Origin: an uncultured Paracoccaceae bacterium
GTDB lineage: Bacteria; Pseudomonadota; Alphaproteobacteria; Rhodobacterales; Rhodobacteraceae
Assembly (NCBI GenBank): GCA_947499715.1
Contig: CANMPL010000019.1
Coordinates: 1-34,569 of the forward strand
Direction of reading: 5' to 3'
DNA length: 34,569 nucleotides
The notes beneath the pieces are model-generated. The model was not told the DNA's origin. It saw only the letters and a program-made list of their open reading frames with translations, and ran no database searches. Numbering within the stretch: position 1 is the first letter of the stretch; the number at the start of each line of letters is the position of its first letter. Below are positions 22,729 through 30,569 of the stretch, in pieces. The translations under genes were made by a program, and so were the position numbers.

Positions 22729-25700
22729 TGTCCGAGTTCGAGATTTATACGACGGGCGGCGGATACTATCTTTGGGATCTGTTCAACTATCTCGCTATCT
22801 TCACCGGCAACGGCGCTTGGATGGAGTTGCTGACAATCGGCATTCTCGTCGGCGTAATCTGGAAAACGATCCAGATTGCGGTGACCGGTTCTATGCAAGG
22901 GACCTGGACCTATTTGGTCGTCCTTGCGGTTGTTGGTGCTCTGGGTGTTGGACCGAAAGCGCGCGTCATCATTATTGATTCAACGTTTCCGCTGGGGATC
23001 TACGGTACAGTCGACAATGTGCCGTACTCAGTCGCATTGGTAGCCAATGTCACCAGTAAAACCTCCCACACCTTAACTCGACGTATGGAGGCGCTGTTGG
23101 CCACACCAAACAGCCTCACATACCAGAAAAATGGGATGATCGTGGGGGCGAGTCTGCTTGCCCAAGCGGCACGCTGGCGCGCGGTGACACCAACGATTCA
23201 GACGAACCTCGTCAACTTCATGGAAAATTGCATGATTGATGGTGCCAATGTCGGTCTCGTGGACATCGACGCGCTGGCGCGTGCCAATTATTTGCCAACT
23301 TTCATAACAGCTAATGTTCCAGGAGCGTTGGCGTACTTCGATGAGACGCAAGGCGCCACGGTTCGCTGCACTGATGGCTGGGCGAACCTTTCAAGCACGG
23401 TCAATGACGAAGTTGACAACATCTTGCTTGCCGAGGCCGCTGGCAATGCGCCAGCTGATCGGTTTGGTAATCGAAACAACTTTGACCCCAATGCGTTGAC
23501 TGGATCCATTGAGGATTTCCAAGCCATGTTGGGCCTCGCTGGGATGCAGGCCACGGGCTATATCCAGCAATCGATGCTGATCACCGCGCTTGATGATGCA
23601 TCAGGTCGGCTTATCGCAAACTCCGGGAATGCGGCTGCGATGGAACTTTACCAAAGGGCGCGCGCAGAGAGCCAAACGAGATCAAGTTATCAGATCGTGG
23701 GGTCATCAGCCACGAAGTGGGTTCCGATCCTGAAAATCACGTTTGAAGCGTTGTATCTTGGGGCGTTTCCGCTGGCGATGCTCTTGATGATGACCCCCAT
23801 GGCGATGACGGTCGCGCGAGGTTATTTTGGCGGCTTTGTTTGGCTTGCTGCTTGGGAGCCGATGTCTGCAATTCTGCACACAGTCGTATTGAAGTCTGCG
23901 ACAGGTTGGTATCGCGATCAGATGGTAACGATCGACGGGTCCACCGTCCAAAACGCGTTGACCTGGGCCAATCATTTGGGCGTCCATTCGGTTGAGGGTG
24001 ATGTCGGCGTTGTGGCGGGCTATCTAATGATGTCGGTGCCGTTCCTGTCGTTTGCCGTCCTCTTTGGGGCCAATAAGATGGCTGGATTGGCGACCTCGAT
24101 GTTGAATGTCAGCCAAGGTGCTGCAATTGAGACCGGCCGCGAGGCGGCAACTGGGAACGTGTCTTTGGGCAATGGTTCAATGAACAACATGCGTGCGAAC
24201 CAATATACCGCTTCAGCGATGGTCGATACGGGACGCTCAAGCTACTACACCGCCGATGGCGGCGTTACGACATCGAATGCGGACGGCTCGCGGACATACC
24301 AATCTGGATCTGCTCAATCTAATGTTGGAATGAGTGCGAGTGTGGGTCAGACGGTCCGCGAGGAGGTCTCCGATCGTTCGGCAGAGGCATGGCGATCTGT
24401 TGAGACATCAAGTGAAGAGTTTGGCCGCAGTCTTTCTGCGACGACGGGGCAACTCAGTGATTTTGCACGGTCTGCGAGCTACACTCAAACAGCTGGCGGC
24501 GAACGCAGCTGGAGTGGTAGCGAAGAAGAAAGGCAGCAGGTCGAAGATACATGGCGTCAGGTTGAGCGACTTGCGGAGAACCATGGTCTTTCTACCGATA
24601 TTGCGTTGTCCGCTGCGGTCTCTGCTGGTGCGGGTGTCACAGCGGGTGTCGCACGTGCTGGTCTTGAAGCGAGCGGAAAATTGAATGCAGACTCTAGGGA
24701 ATCCTTTGATCGTGCATACGAAGACGCCAAGACGAGTGGATTGTCGAGTTCAGTTAGCCAGACCATATCTACCTTGGATCGCGCCTATTCTGGATCGTCC
24801 TCTTCTGAGGGGGAATCTGGAACAAACTCTGTCCGAAGCAATTTCGAATCGATGCAAAACGAAGCGCAACGATACTCGTCGTCCTATGAGCAAGCACAAA
24901 CGCTGGATCGCGCGAATGCGTGGTTGCAATCGAAAGACTACAGCTACAATCAACGCATCACAGATGCGGTCATCGGCGAGCTGGAGGAACAAGGCTATGG
25001 CCCTGACCAGATATCCAGACTTGTAAATCCCAAGACGACCGCCGGGATCAGGCGTCAGGAGGAAGTTGTCGGAGCCATCCTACCAGACATCATCCAGGAT
25101 CTTGGTATTATGGGAGGTCGACCCAATGCAGAACCTCCGGCATCTGGCCCGAGTTATTATGGAAGTGGCAATGTCGTTGCGACGCCCGTAGATCCCGCAT
25201 CCGCCAACGTAGTGCGGCCGGATGTCGGGCATCGTCAGATGGCCGAAGAGAATGCCAACCGGCTTTCTGATGCTGTATTTGATGATGTGAATGAACGCCT
25301 GAATGACGCCGATTCAGGGTCAGACAACCGTCGTGCGAATGTTGAGCGGCGATTGTCCGATGGGGCCAAAGAGACCGATCGCATGGTGGGCGGTGCGTTT
25401 GTCGATCGTGCGGCCGGCGTCGTTGGATTGGGCCCAGTGTTTGGTGACATGCCGTCTCAAGGGTCTACACCGCAATCGCCTCCCGCCCCAGCACCGCAAC
25501 CTCGCTCTGGTCCGTCTTCCTTCAATACGCCGTCAACGCAACGCGATCTTTCGGCATATGAAAAGGATGTCATGGTCCGGACAATCATCGGGGAGGCTGC
25601 GAACGAAGGAGTTGTTGGTCAGGCCGCAGTGGCTCATACGATCCGTAATCGGGTGTTGGATAGTCGTTGGGGCGATGATCCAGCTGAAGTCTCGCTGCAG

Positions 25701-26000
25701 TTCAAACAGTTTTCTGCCTGGAATGACGGGGCAGGGGGCAACAGCCTCCCGACGAAATACAATCCCGGAGACGCTCTGTATGACAGGGTGGCAGAGACTG
25801 TGGACAATGTCTGGAGTGGGCAAACACCAGACATGACTGGTGGTGCGACATTCTATTATTCTCCAGCAGGTATGGACGCTCTTGTGAACGAAGGGTCTCA
25901 GTCCAACAGCCTGCCTAGCTGGTTGTCACAGGAAAATGCAGACAGGGGTGCGCCCCCCGCGCGTATCGGGGGACACATTTTTACCGGCCGGGTCAGGTAG
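22728..26000 (+). CDS. traG: TraG mating-pair stabilisation protein with C-terminal cell wall hydrolase
   Basis: The 1090-residue protein starts with the TraG-N inner-membrane domain: FEIYTTGGGYYLWDLFNYLA, spans near residues 35-80, and further spans around 340-460. A long Ser/Gln/Glu-rich periplasmic region (about 480-780) is followed by a Pro-rich linker. Residues about 940-1088 form a SleB/CwlJ-type hydrolase (Hydrolase_2): VRTIIGEAANEGVVGQAAVA with probable catalytic E956, HTIRNRV, and GATFYYSP. F TraG (938 residues) has no such domain. Here it may replace the separate lytic transglycosylase that opens peptidoglycan for the channel. It is the last gene of the operon; a convergent gene ends eight bases away. 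Confidence 0.9.
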   Translation: MSEFEIYTTGGGYYLWDLFNYLAIFTGNGAWMELLTIGILVGVIWKTIQIAVTGSMQGTWTYLVVLAVVGALGVGPKARVIIIDSTFPLGIYGTVDNVPYSVALVANVTSKTSHTLTRRMEALLATPNSLTYQKNGMIVGASLLAQAARWRAVTPTIQTNLVNFMENCMIDGANVGLVDIDALARANYLPTFITANVPGALAYFDETQGATVRCTDGWANLSSTVNDEVDNILLAEAAGNAPADRFGNRNNFDPNALTGSIEDFQAMLGLAGMQATGYIQQSMLITALDDASGRLIANSGNAAAMELYQRARAESQTRSSYQIVGSSATKWVPILKITFEALYLGAFPLAMLLMMTPMAMTVARGYFGGFVWLAAWEPMSAILHTVVLKSATGWYRDQMVTIDGSTVQNALTWANHLGVHSVEGDVGVVAGYLMMSVPFLSFAVLFGANKMAGLATSMLNVSQGAAIETGREAATGNVSLGNGSMNNMRANQYTASAMVDTGRSSYYTADGGVTTSNADGSRTYQSGSAQSNVGMSASVGQTVREEVSDRSAEAWRSVETSSEEFGRSLSATTGQLSDFARSASYTQTAGGERSWSGSEEERQQVEDTWRQVERLAENHGLSTDIALSAAVSAGAGVTAGVARAGLEASGKLNADSRESFDRAYEDAKTSGLSSSVSQTISTLDRAYSGSSSSEGESGTNSVRSNFESMQNEAQRYSSSYEQAQTLDRANAWLQSKDYSYNQRITDAVIGELEEQGYGPDQISRLVNPKTTAGIRRQEEVVGAILPDIIQDLGIMGGRPNAEPPASGPSYYGSGNVVATPVDPASANVVRPDVGHRQMAEENANRLSDAVFDDVNERLNDADSGSDNRRANVERRLSDGAKETDRMVGGAFVDRAAGVVGLGPVFGDMPSQGSTPQSPPAPAPQPRSGPSSFNTPSTQRDLSAYEKDVMVRTIIGEAANEGVVGQAAVAHTIRNRVLDSRWGDDPAEVSLQFKQFSAWNDGAGGNSLPTKYNPGDALYDRVAETVDNVWSGQTPDMTGGATFYYSPAGMDALVNEGSQSNSLPSWLSQENADRGAPPARIGGHIFTGRVR

Positions 26001-26008
26001 AGATTCGC

Positions 26009-26272
26009 TTAGTTTTTGTCCCAGCTGTAAATATTGGCTGTTGACGTAGAGTCGTACGGAACAAGACTCTCAACAGAGCCACTCAGGTTTTCACTGGTTG
26101 TGATGGAAGGTTGGAGTCCCTGGGGTTTCGCGCCCAAAGCAAGCAGAAGTGCCCACCACGCGCTGAAGCCCGCAAATGCCCACCAACCGGGTGCCAGGAC
26201 GTAGCCGAGCACGGCACAGACAAATGCAATCGCCAAAGCGACTGCGACGCCATTTGTGAATTTCAAAATCAT
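26009..26272 (-). CDS. Small inner-membrane protein next to traG
   Basis: This is an 87-residue protein on the minus strand. The ATG at 26272 is preferred because AAGGAG lies nine bases upstream; the frame extends 12 codons further. Two hydrophobic segments (about residues 6-25 and 28-47, VAVALAIAFVCAVLGYVLAP and WWAFAGFSAWWALLLALG) form a hairpin, and the polar C-terminal half is Ser/Thr-rich. It converges with traG, eight bases between stops. In F-like plasmids an entry-exclusion membrane protein (TraS) sits next to traG and acts on it. This is a positional candidate only, with no sequence match claimed. Confidence 0.6.
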   Translation of the reverse strand: MILKFTNGVAVALAIAFVCAVLGYVLAPGWWAFAGFSAWWALLLALGAKPQGLQPSITTSENLSGSVESLVPYDSTSTANIYSWDKN

Positions 26273-26348
26273 GAGCGGCAGCTCCTTCAAAGTCAGGGTT
26301 GTTATCATAGCAGGAACAAAACAAGAAAACTACCCGCCGAAACATGAC

Positions 26349-26377
26349 CAGAGGCAGGCGTGGCCCTGCTGCCTCTG
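26349..26377. other. Stem-loop between the H-NS gene and the 26009 gene
   Basis: CAGAGGCAG (26349-26357) and CTGCCTCTG (26369-26377) pair perfectly around 11 bases, and TGA/TCA outside a bulge extends the stem. There is no clear T-run. It lies about 90 bases past the H-NS gene stop on that gene's strand and could be its terminator or an operator. The rest of 26378-26468 shows nothing. Confidence 0.45.
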
Positions 26378-26468
26378 TCAGGTTGAGGTGGGGTGAGAAT
26401 GTGACCTCGGCTGTGATGATGGCAAGGACTTTAAAGCAGATTTGCGATCAGAAAATTCGCAACAATGT

Positions 26469-26810
26469 CTAGATTGCGAGATCATCCGGCTTTTTGCCAG
26501 CGCTCATAGCATCTTTGAACCATTGCGGCTGTCGTCCTTTGCCGGTCCAGGTCTGTGACGGATCATCTGGGTTGGCGAACTTTGGTGGACTACTTACCTT
26601 GGGCTTCTTTGCCGCGCGCTGCTTTTTAGGGCCAGCGGTATTTTTGCCCAGAATTTCGTTCAGCGAAAACCCCAATGCCTTTGCAGCCTTCTCAGCGGCA
26701 GCCAAAGCTTCCTTCCGGTTGGAGTTGTCGATCTTCGCCAGCTTGGCATCAACGCGGTCTCGCAATTGCTCCAGTTGCTTGCGGCTCATTCCCTTGAGTG
26801 AAACTGGCAT
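26469..26810 (-). CDS. H-NS-family nucleoid-associated silencer
   Basis: This 113-residue DNA-binding protein has an N-terminal coiled-coil oligomerisation part (about residues 8-50, MSRKQLEQLRDRVDAKLAKI) and a basic Lys/Pro linker. The C-terminal H-NS DNA-binding motif is FANPDDPSQTWTGKGRQPQW (residues 78-97). I preferred the ATG at 26810 because AAAGGA is about six bases upstream; the frame extends 12 codons. Alphaproteobacterial members include HvrA/MvaT-like regulators. Carried on a mobile element, it may quiet the transfer genes or help the element enter a host without disturbing the chromosome's own H-NS balance. It has its own promoter region to the right (26811-27060). Confidence 0.88.
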   Translation of the reverse strand: MPVSLKGMSRKQLEQLRDRVDAKLAKIDNSNRKEALAAAEKAAKALGFSLNEILGKNTAGPKKQRAAKKPKVSSPPKFANPDDPSQTWTGKGRQPQWFKDAMSAGKKPDDLAI

Positions 26811-27060
26811 CGCGGTCCTTTCGTTTCGTTTGATTGGGGCACGCATCGGTGCTCAGTGGCCAAGTTGTTTCTGTGCACTTCAATGAACATTGAGAGCGTC
26901 ATGCACTTAGCAGGTTTGCCCGCTTTTTGTGGGATTTTCGTGTGGATTACCAGATCTGGTAAACTTTGCCTCCGGATGTTGCCCCAAAAGAAACAATCGT
27001 GCACCCATATTGATGTGGCAGCGCCTCGGAAGTTTGCCGCCTTGATACCGTTTTATCCTG

Positions 27061-27507
27061 ATGAGAAAGATGACAATGACGGTCGTGGTACATACTGACT
27101 ATCCTGTTTCGACAGAAAGGCTCTGGGAAGTTGCGATTGACTACGGCGCCCTTGCGCGTGTCATGAAGGGCTTGGTCAGTTTCGAAGGGTTACCCGCGGG
27201 ATCTGCACAAGCCGGAAAGAAATTAAATGTTTCAGTCTCGCTTCTCGGCCTTTTGCCAAAGAGCCCGTATGTCATCGAGGTTCTAACGTGTGACTCCGAC
27301 GCGATGATCATGAAGACCGTGGAATATGGATCCGGCGTCAAATCCTGGCGTCACACGATGACGGTTTCCGAGACCCCGGAGGGAAGTCGGCTTACGGACC
27401 GGATTCAGATCGAGGCCGGCATACTAACCTGGCCTGCCGCAATGTTCGCAAGATACATCTATCGGGCTCGGAAAGAACCACGGATGCAGATCTTGATGGG
27501 GAAGTAA
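27061..27507 (+). CDS. SRPBCC-fold (polyketide cyclase/START-like) protein
   Basis: The product has 148 residues, or 143 if translation starts at the third Met (27076), whose spacing to AGAAAG is better. The opening TVVVHTDYPVSTERLWEVAI followed by DYGALARVMKGLVSFEGLP is the first strand-helix of SRPBCC proteins, which form a deep hydrophobic ligand pocket. KSWRHTMTVSETPEGSRLTD in the middle is also typical. The ligand and role are unknown. It stands alone, about 550 bases from any other supported gene on its 3' side. Confidence 0.75.
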   Translation: MRKMTMTVVVHTDYPVSTERLWEVAIDYGALARVMKGLVSFEGLPAGSAQAGKKLNVSVSLLGLLPKSPYVIEVLTCDSDAMIMKTVEYGSGVKSWRHTMTVSETPEGSRLTDRIQIEAGILTWPAAMFARYIYRARKEPRMQILMGK

Positions 27508-28063
27508 CGCGCTGGTCCTGATTCTGGTCGCAGCTGAATTTTCTGGATAAGGTGTGGAACGTCAAACACCTTTGACTCGATGAGGCGAATTTCCTGAATC
27601 CTATCAACAAGCCGCGTCACGCAAAATTGGCCCAAACGTCAAGCATTTCTGACCTAGCCCGGTCCTAGAGCACGGTATGGGTCAAGACGGTAATGCGGGA
27701 CGAAGTTGCCGTTCACATGGACCGTAAGAATGGCGGGTTTGAGCCCAAAATGTAGGATGCCGCACCGTGCACCAATATCCGCTCCTCGGCAAACTCTTTA
27801 ACGAAAGTCTCGTATCGTCACAGAACGAAGCTCAGGAGAAATCCACCACTTGGAAGGGTCTACAACCGATATCGACCACGCTTGTCCCTCGGCAATCTCA
27901 CGCCGTAGTTGGTGACGGTCATTGAACTAGATACCTTTGAACATGAGCTTGGACGCCAAGGCCGTATCGAGCCAGAAACCAACTATGGCATTTCCACCAA
28001 GATTGAAGAAAAATCGTCTACCGGGATACTTTGTTTAAACCATAATCTAATTCGGACCGAGCT
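27508..28063. other. Gene-poor stretch, probably decayed
   Basis: About 560 bases without a supported gene. Short open frames exist on both strands (for instance a minus-strand frame near 27820-27900 reading EIAEGQAWSISVVDPSKWW), but none has a start, binding site or family match. It looks like relic coding sequence. Confidence 0.4.
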
Positions 28064-28657
28064 CTATGTTGATCCATCCCGATCATCATAATTTATGTCT
28101 TTCGCTCGGAAAAAAATCACTGCTGGCGTGTCTATCCCTACTTGAACCTTTAACTTTGCGTAGCCGCCCGGATTGGTGAAATCAATCACATAGGGGCCGA
28201 AATCACCGTATTCTCCGATGCCCTTGCTCGGCCGTCTATAGTTAACATTTTTGCCATTGATCGTTGCCCAGATCCTAGTCATATCAACGGGGCTTCCGTC
28301 TTCATCAATAGCGCGCACGGTGACCTGGAAGTTATACGGGGTTCCGGTCGTGAAACTCCTGTCTATCGTGCGAAGACGCTCAAACGGCCGAGCCAAAACC
28401 TTATACTCTTCACCATCCTTTCGGTTAGCCTCTGCAATAGGACGTAGGCGGCGCCGTTCCGCTTTAAGCTTTTTCTTTTTTTCTGCGGCTTCTCGTGCGG
28501 CTGCTAAAGTTGCTTCATTGAACATTCAAAAAACCTTTTCAATAATTGGGTCCGCCACGCAGAAGCTTGGAGCCAAAGCTATGATGCTCAGCATCAGAAC
28601 GAATATTTGAAGTGCAGTATTTTTCGCACCAAGAGTCAATAATTTGTTGCCGGACAT
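28064..28657 (-). pseudogene. Exported protein gene interrupted by an in-frame TGA
   Basis: Read on the minus strand, ATG 28657 begins a signal peptide (MSGNKLLTLGAKNTALQIFV, hydrophobic to about residue 34, then FCVADPIIEKVF). It meets TGA at 28526-28528 and continues in the same frame from the very next codon (ATG 28525) for 153 residues. These start MFNEATLAAAREAAEKKKKL, a Lys/Ala-rich helix, followed by a beta-rich domain (PYNFQVTVRAIDEDGSP, GPYVIDFTNPGGYAKLKVQV). Together they make a coherent periplasmic protein of about 197 residues. The 153-residue part alone would stay in the cytoplasm. Either a nonsense mutation or re-initiation is involved. No family is recognised. Confidence 0.5.
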
Positions 28658-28926
28658 CGCCCTACGGCTGATCGCGCAGCCGCCATACGAGCTCGAAGCG
28701 GCGTTGCACTGCTTCATCTCGGCTTGCGCGGCCCGTGAGCACTGACGCACTCTCCGAAGCTGACCTTGGCGCAGCCGCAGCGAATTCACCCTTCGTCCCG
28801 CATCATGCCAGTTCGCTCACGGTGCAGCGAACGGCCATCCTTCCCGAACCGGCCCTTCGTGACCGGCGCGGCGGATGACGGCAAAGAGCCCTTACTACCC
28901 GGTTTCTGCATAGCGGCGATTGACCG
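28658..28926. other. Intergenic filler without recognisable gene
   Basis: This GC-rich stretch has phrases such as GGTGCAGCGAACGGCCATCC and CGGCCCTTCGTGACCGG. They resemble non-coding filler common between genes in Rhodobacteraceae. No gene or terminator is supported. Confidence 0.3.
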
Positions 28927-29418
28927 CTAAGCAGAAAAGGACGAGTGCCGCATAGCCAACGCGACTGCGACAAGGGAAATGCCGCTTGTCAGCACCCGAA
29001 GCCAGTTCCATCGTTGCCAGTCCACGCTGTAGCTGGCCCAAAGATCGGCAAGATCAGCTTGGTCATAAGTGATCGTTAGTCCATCTAAAATCTGGTTCAG
29101 CGGCACATTCAGAGTGACGGTGACAACCATCATCCCTATCCACCCAGTCATGCCAAGGAAAAGCCAATTTCGGGCAGGCCGAGCCTGCCAATAGAGTGCG
29201 ATACAAGCAAGGAGTGCGACCGGTGTCCCCAGGAAGGCGACGAAGAAAAGCGATTTTTGGGTGGCCCGCCCGATGTCCTGATTAGCCGTGATTGCAGCAT
29301 AGGGCTCGGTCAGATCAAACCCCGGCATGATAGAAACCGACATAGTGAAATAGAAGCCAAAGAGCGCACCCGCGCCAAGAGTCGCAGCGATCAACGCTGC
29401 GAATTTTACGTTGTTCAT
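28927..29418 (-). CDS. DUF1772 / anthrone-oxygenase-like membrane protein
   Basis: This 163-residue protein has four hydrophobic segments (about residues 5-25, 55-77, 85-105 and 142-158). It carries the family marks of DUF1772 proteins: VTLNVPLNQILDG after the third span and WQRWNWLRVLTSG before the fourth. Biochemical roles of bacterial members are mostly unknown. It is preceded by GAGGGA and starts nine bases after the marR stop, so the two form an operon. A second protein of similar plan is encoded at 31836 in the divergent operon. Confidence 0.8.
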   Translation of the reverse strand: MNNVKFAALIAATLGAGALFGFYFTMSVSIMPGFDLTEPYAAITANQDIGRATQKSLFFVAFLGTPVALLACIALYWQARPARNWLFLGMTGWIGMMVVTVTLNVPLNQILDGLTITYDQADLADLWASYSVDWQRWNWLRVLTSGISLVAVALAMRHSSFSA

Positions 29419-29427
29419 GTCGTTCCC

Positions 29428-29874
29428 TCAATTAGAGGCAACACCTGCGGCTTTTTGCAAAAGAGCCATGACAGACTGACGTTCCTTGGCCGAGAACTCG
29501 TGTAGCACTTCGTCATTCACTTTTTTGACGATTGCGGGCAAGTCGGCGGCTTTGGCACGGCCTTCGTCCGTCAGAAAGATAAGAAATGACCTGCGGCTAT
29601 CAGGATCAGGACGACGTTCGGCAAGACCGGCATCCACCAGTGCATCGACGTTGCGGCTCGTGAAATACTCAGGAAAATTAAGACGTTGGCCGATCTCGCG
29701 CTGATTGATGCCGTCTTGTTGGCCGAGCATCATCAGGTTGGCGAAGACTTTGATGTCTACGCCAATTTCAGCAAGCGCGACCTTCATCTTCGCATCCAGT
29801 GTGCGGGCGAGTGTTTGGATTAGAAAACCAAAACTGTCCTCACGCCGATGATCTTTCAATTCAATCTGAGTCAT
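29428..29874 (-). CDS. MarR-family transcriptional regulator
   Basis: This 148-residue winged-helix regulator starts MTQIELKDHRREDSFGFLIQ. The ATG at 29874 has GAGGA upstream; the frame extends 17 codons. The recognition region is GINQREIGQRLNFPEYFTSR and the wing is LAERRPDPDSRRSFLIFLTD, the standard MarR layout. Such proteins repress their own operon and a divergent one until a small ligand or oxidant releases them. The divergent region 29875-30030 holds repeated TGCAAGT/CTTGCA motifs that are likely its operators, linking it to the redox genes on the plus strand. Confidence 0.92.
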   Translation of the reverse strand: MTQIELKDHRREDSFGFLIQTLARTLDAKMKVALAEIGVDIKVFANLMMLGQQDGINQREIGQRLNFPEYFTSRNVDALVDAGLAERRPDPDSRRSFLIFLTDEGRAKAADLPAIVKKVNDEVLHEFSAKERQSVMALLQKAAGVASN

Positions 29875-29911
29875 CAGGAAACATCCTCTGACCATCGACA
29901 TAGCTCCAATG

Positions 29912-29985
29912 CTTGCAGCGTGCAAGTGTTGCGTTTGTTTTTAGCATTTACAAGACTTACAAATGCAAGTATCGCATATGCAAGT
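29912..29985. promoter_or_regulatory. Probable MarR operator array in the divergent promoter
   Basis: CTTGCA-GCG-TGCAAG (29912-29926) is a perfect dyad. ACTTAC-AAAT-GCAAGT (29955-29970) is a near-perfect one, and another ATGCAAGT lies at 29978-29985. TGCAAGT therefore occurs three times in 65 bases, between marR and the EF-hand gene. The 7-bp unit and dyad size fit a MarR dimer site covering both promoters. Confidence 0.6.
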
Positions 29986-30030
29986 CAAGACCAACTTTCG
30001 AGTCACCCCTTAGCCAACGGAGACTGCACA

Positions 30031-30540
30031 ATGTTTGCTACTCATATAATCTTCACTCTTTCACTCGCCGCTTTGGTCGCTGCTGGAACGCCATTGTTGG
30101 CGCAGGAACAAGCCGCAGGACGCGAGCTGGCTCAGCAAGCCTTTGCCAACATCGCGGGGTCAGATCGCGGATGGATTGATCAAGGCGGGTTCGCGAATTT
30201 CGGCAGCGATGTCTTCGCGGCGATGGACTACGACGGCGACAACAAGTTGTCTCTGAGTGAGTTCATGGTTTTTGACACAGGGATGCGGGGCATTGCTGAA
30301 GATGCCGGACGACTTGAAAGCCATGACACCGCAATGCGCGTTGTTTTCGCCTTCTGGGATCGTGACGGTGACGGTCTTGTGTCGAAATCCGAGCATACAC
30401 GGTCGTTGAGCTATGACTTCCAACGGGCCGACATCAACGATGATGCCCGTCTGGAAATGGAAGAGTTCACAAACGGGTTTACCGTGATGGTCGCGCTGCG
30501 TGCGGCGATCAATCCTGCCCCTATTGAGCCAATCGAATAA
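30031..30540 (+). CDS. Exported EF-hand calcium-binding protein
   Basis: This 169-residue protein has a Sec signal peptide (cleavage after LLAQ or at LLA, about residue 24). It has three EF-hand-like loops. The first two keep the full ligand set: D66-D68-D70-K72-E77 (DYDGDNKLSLSE) and D110-D112-D114-L116-E121 (DRDGDGLVSKSE). The third is D134-N136-D138-R140-E145 (DINDDARLEMEE). It probably senses or buffers periplasmic calcium. It is the first gene of the plus-strand redox run, 29 bases before the ferric-reductase-like gene, downstream of the MarR sites. GGAG precedes the ATG. Confidence 0.85.
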   Translation: MFATHIIFTLSLAALVAAGTPLLAQEQAAGRELAQQAFANIAGSDRGWIDQGGFANFGSDVFAAMDYDGDNKLSLSEFMVFDTGMRGIAEDAGRLESHDTAMRVVFAFWDRDGDGLVSKSEHTRSLSYDFQRADINDDARLEMEEFTNGFTVMVALRAAINPAPIEPIE

Positions 30541-30569
30541 CGCCAGCACCACAAGGGAGGGGGCCAGCT

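Noticed and set aside
27909-28091. 60-codon plus-strand frame
   Set aside because: No binding site and no family; it lies in a decayed stretch and overlaps the better supported minus-strand gene end.
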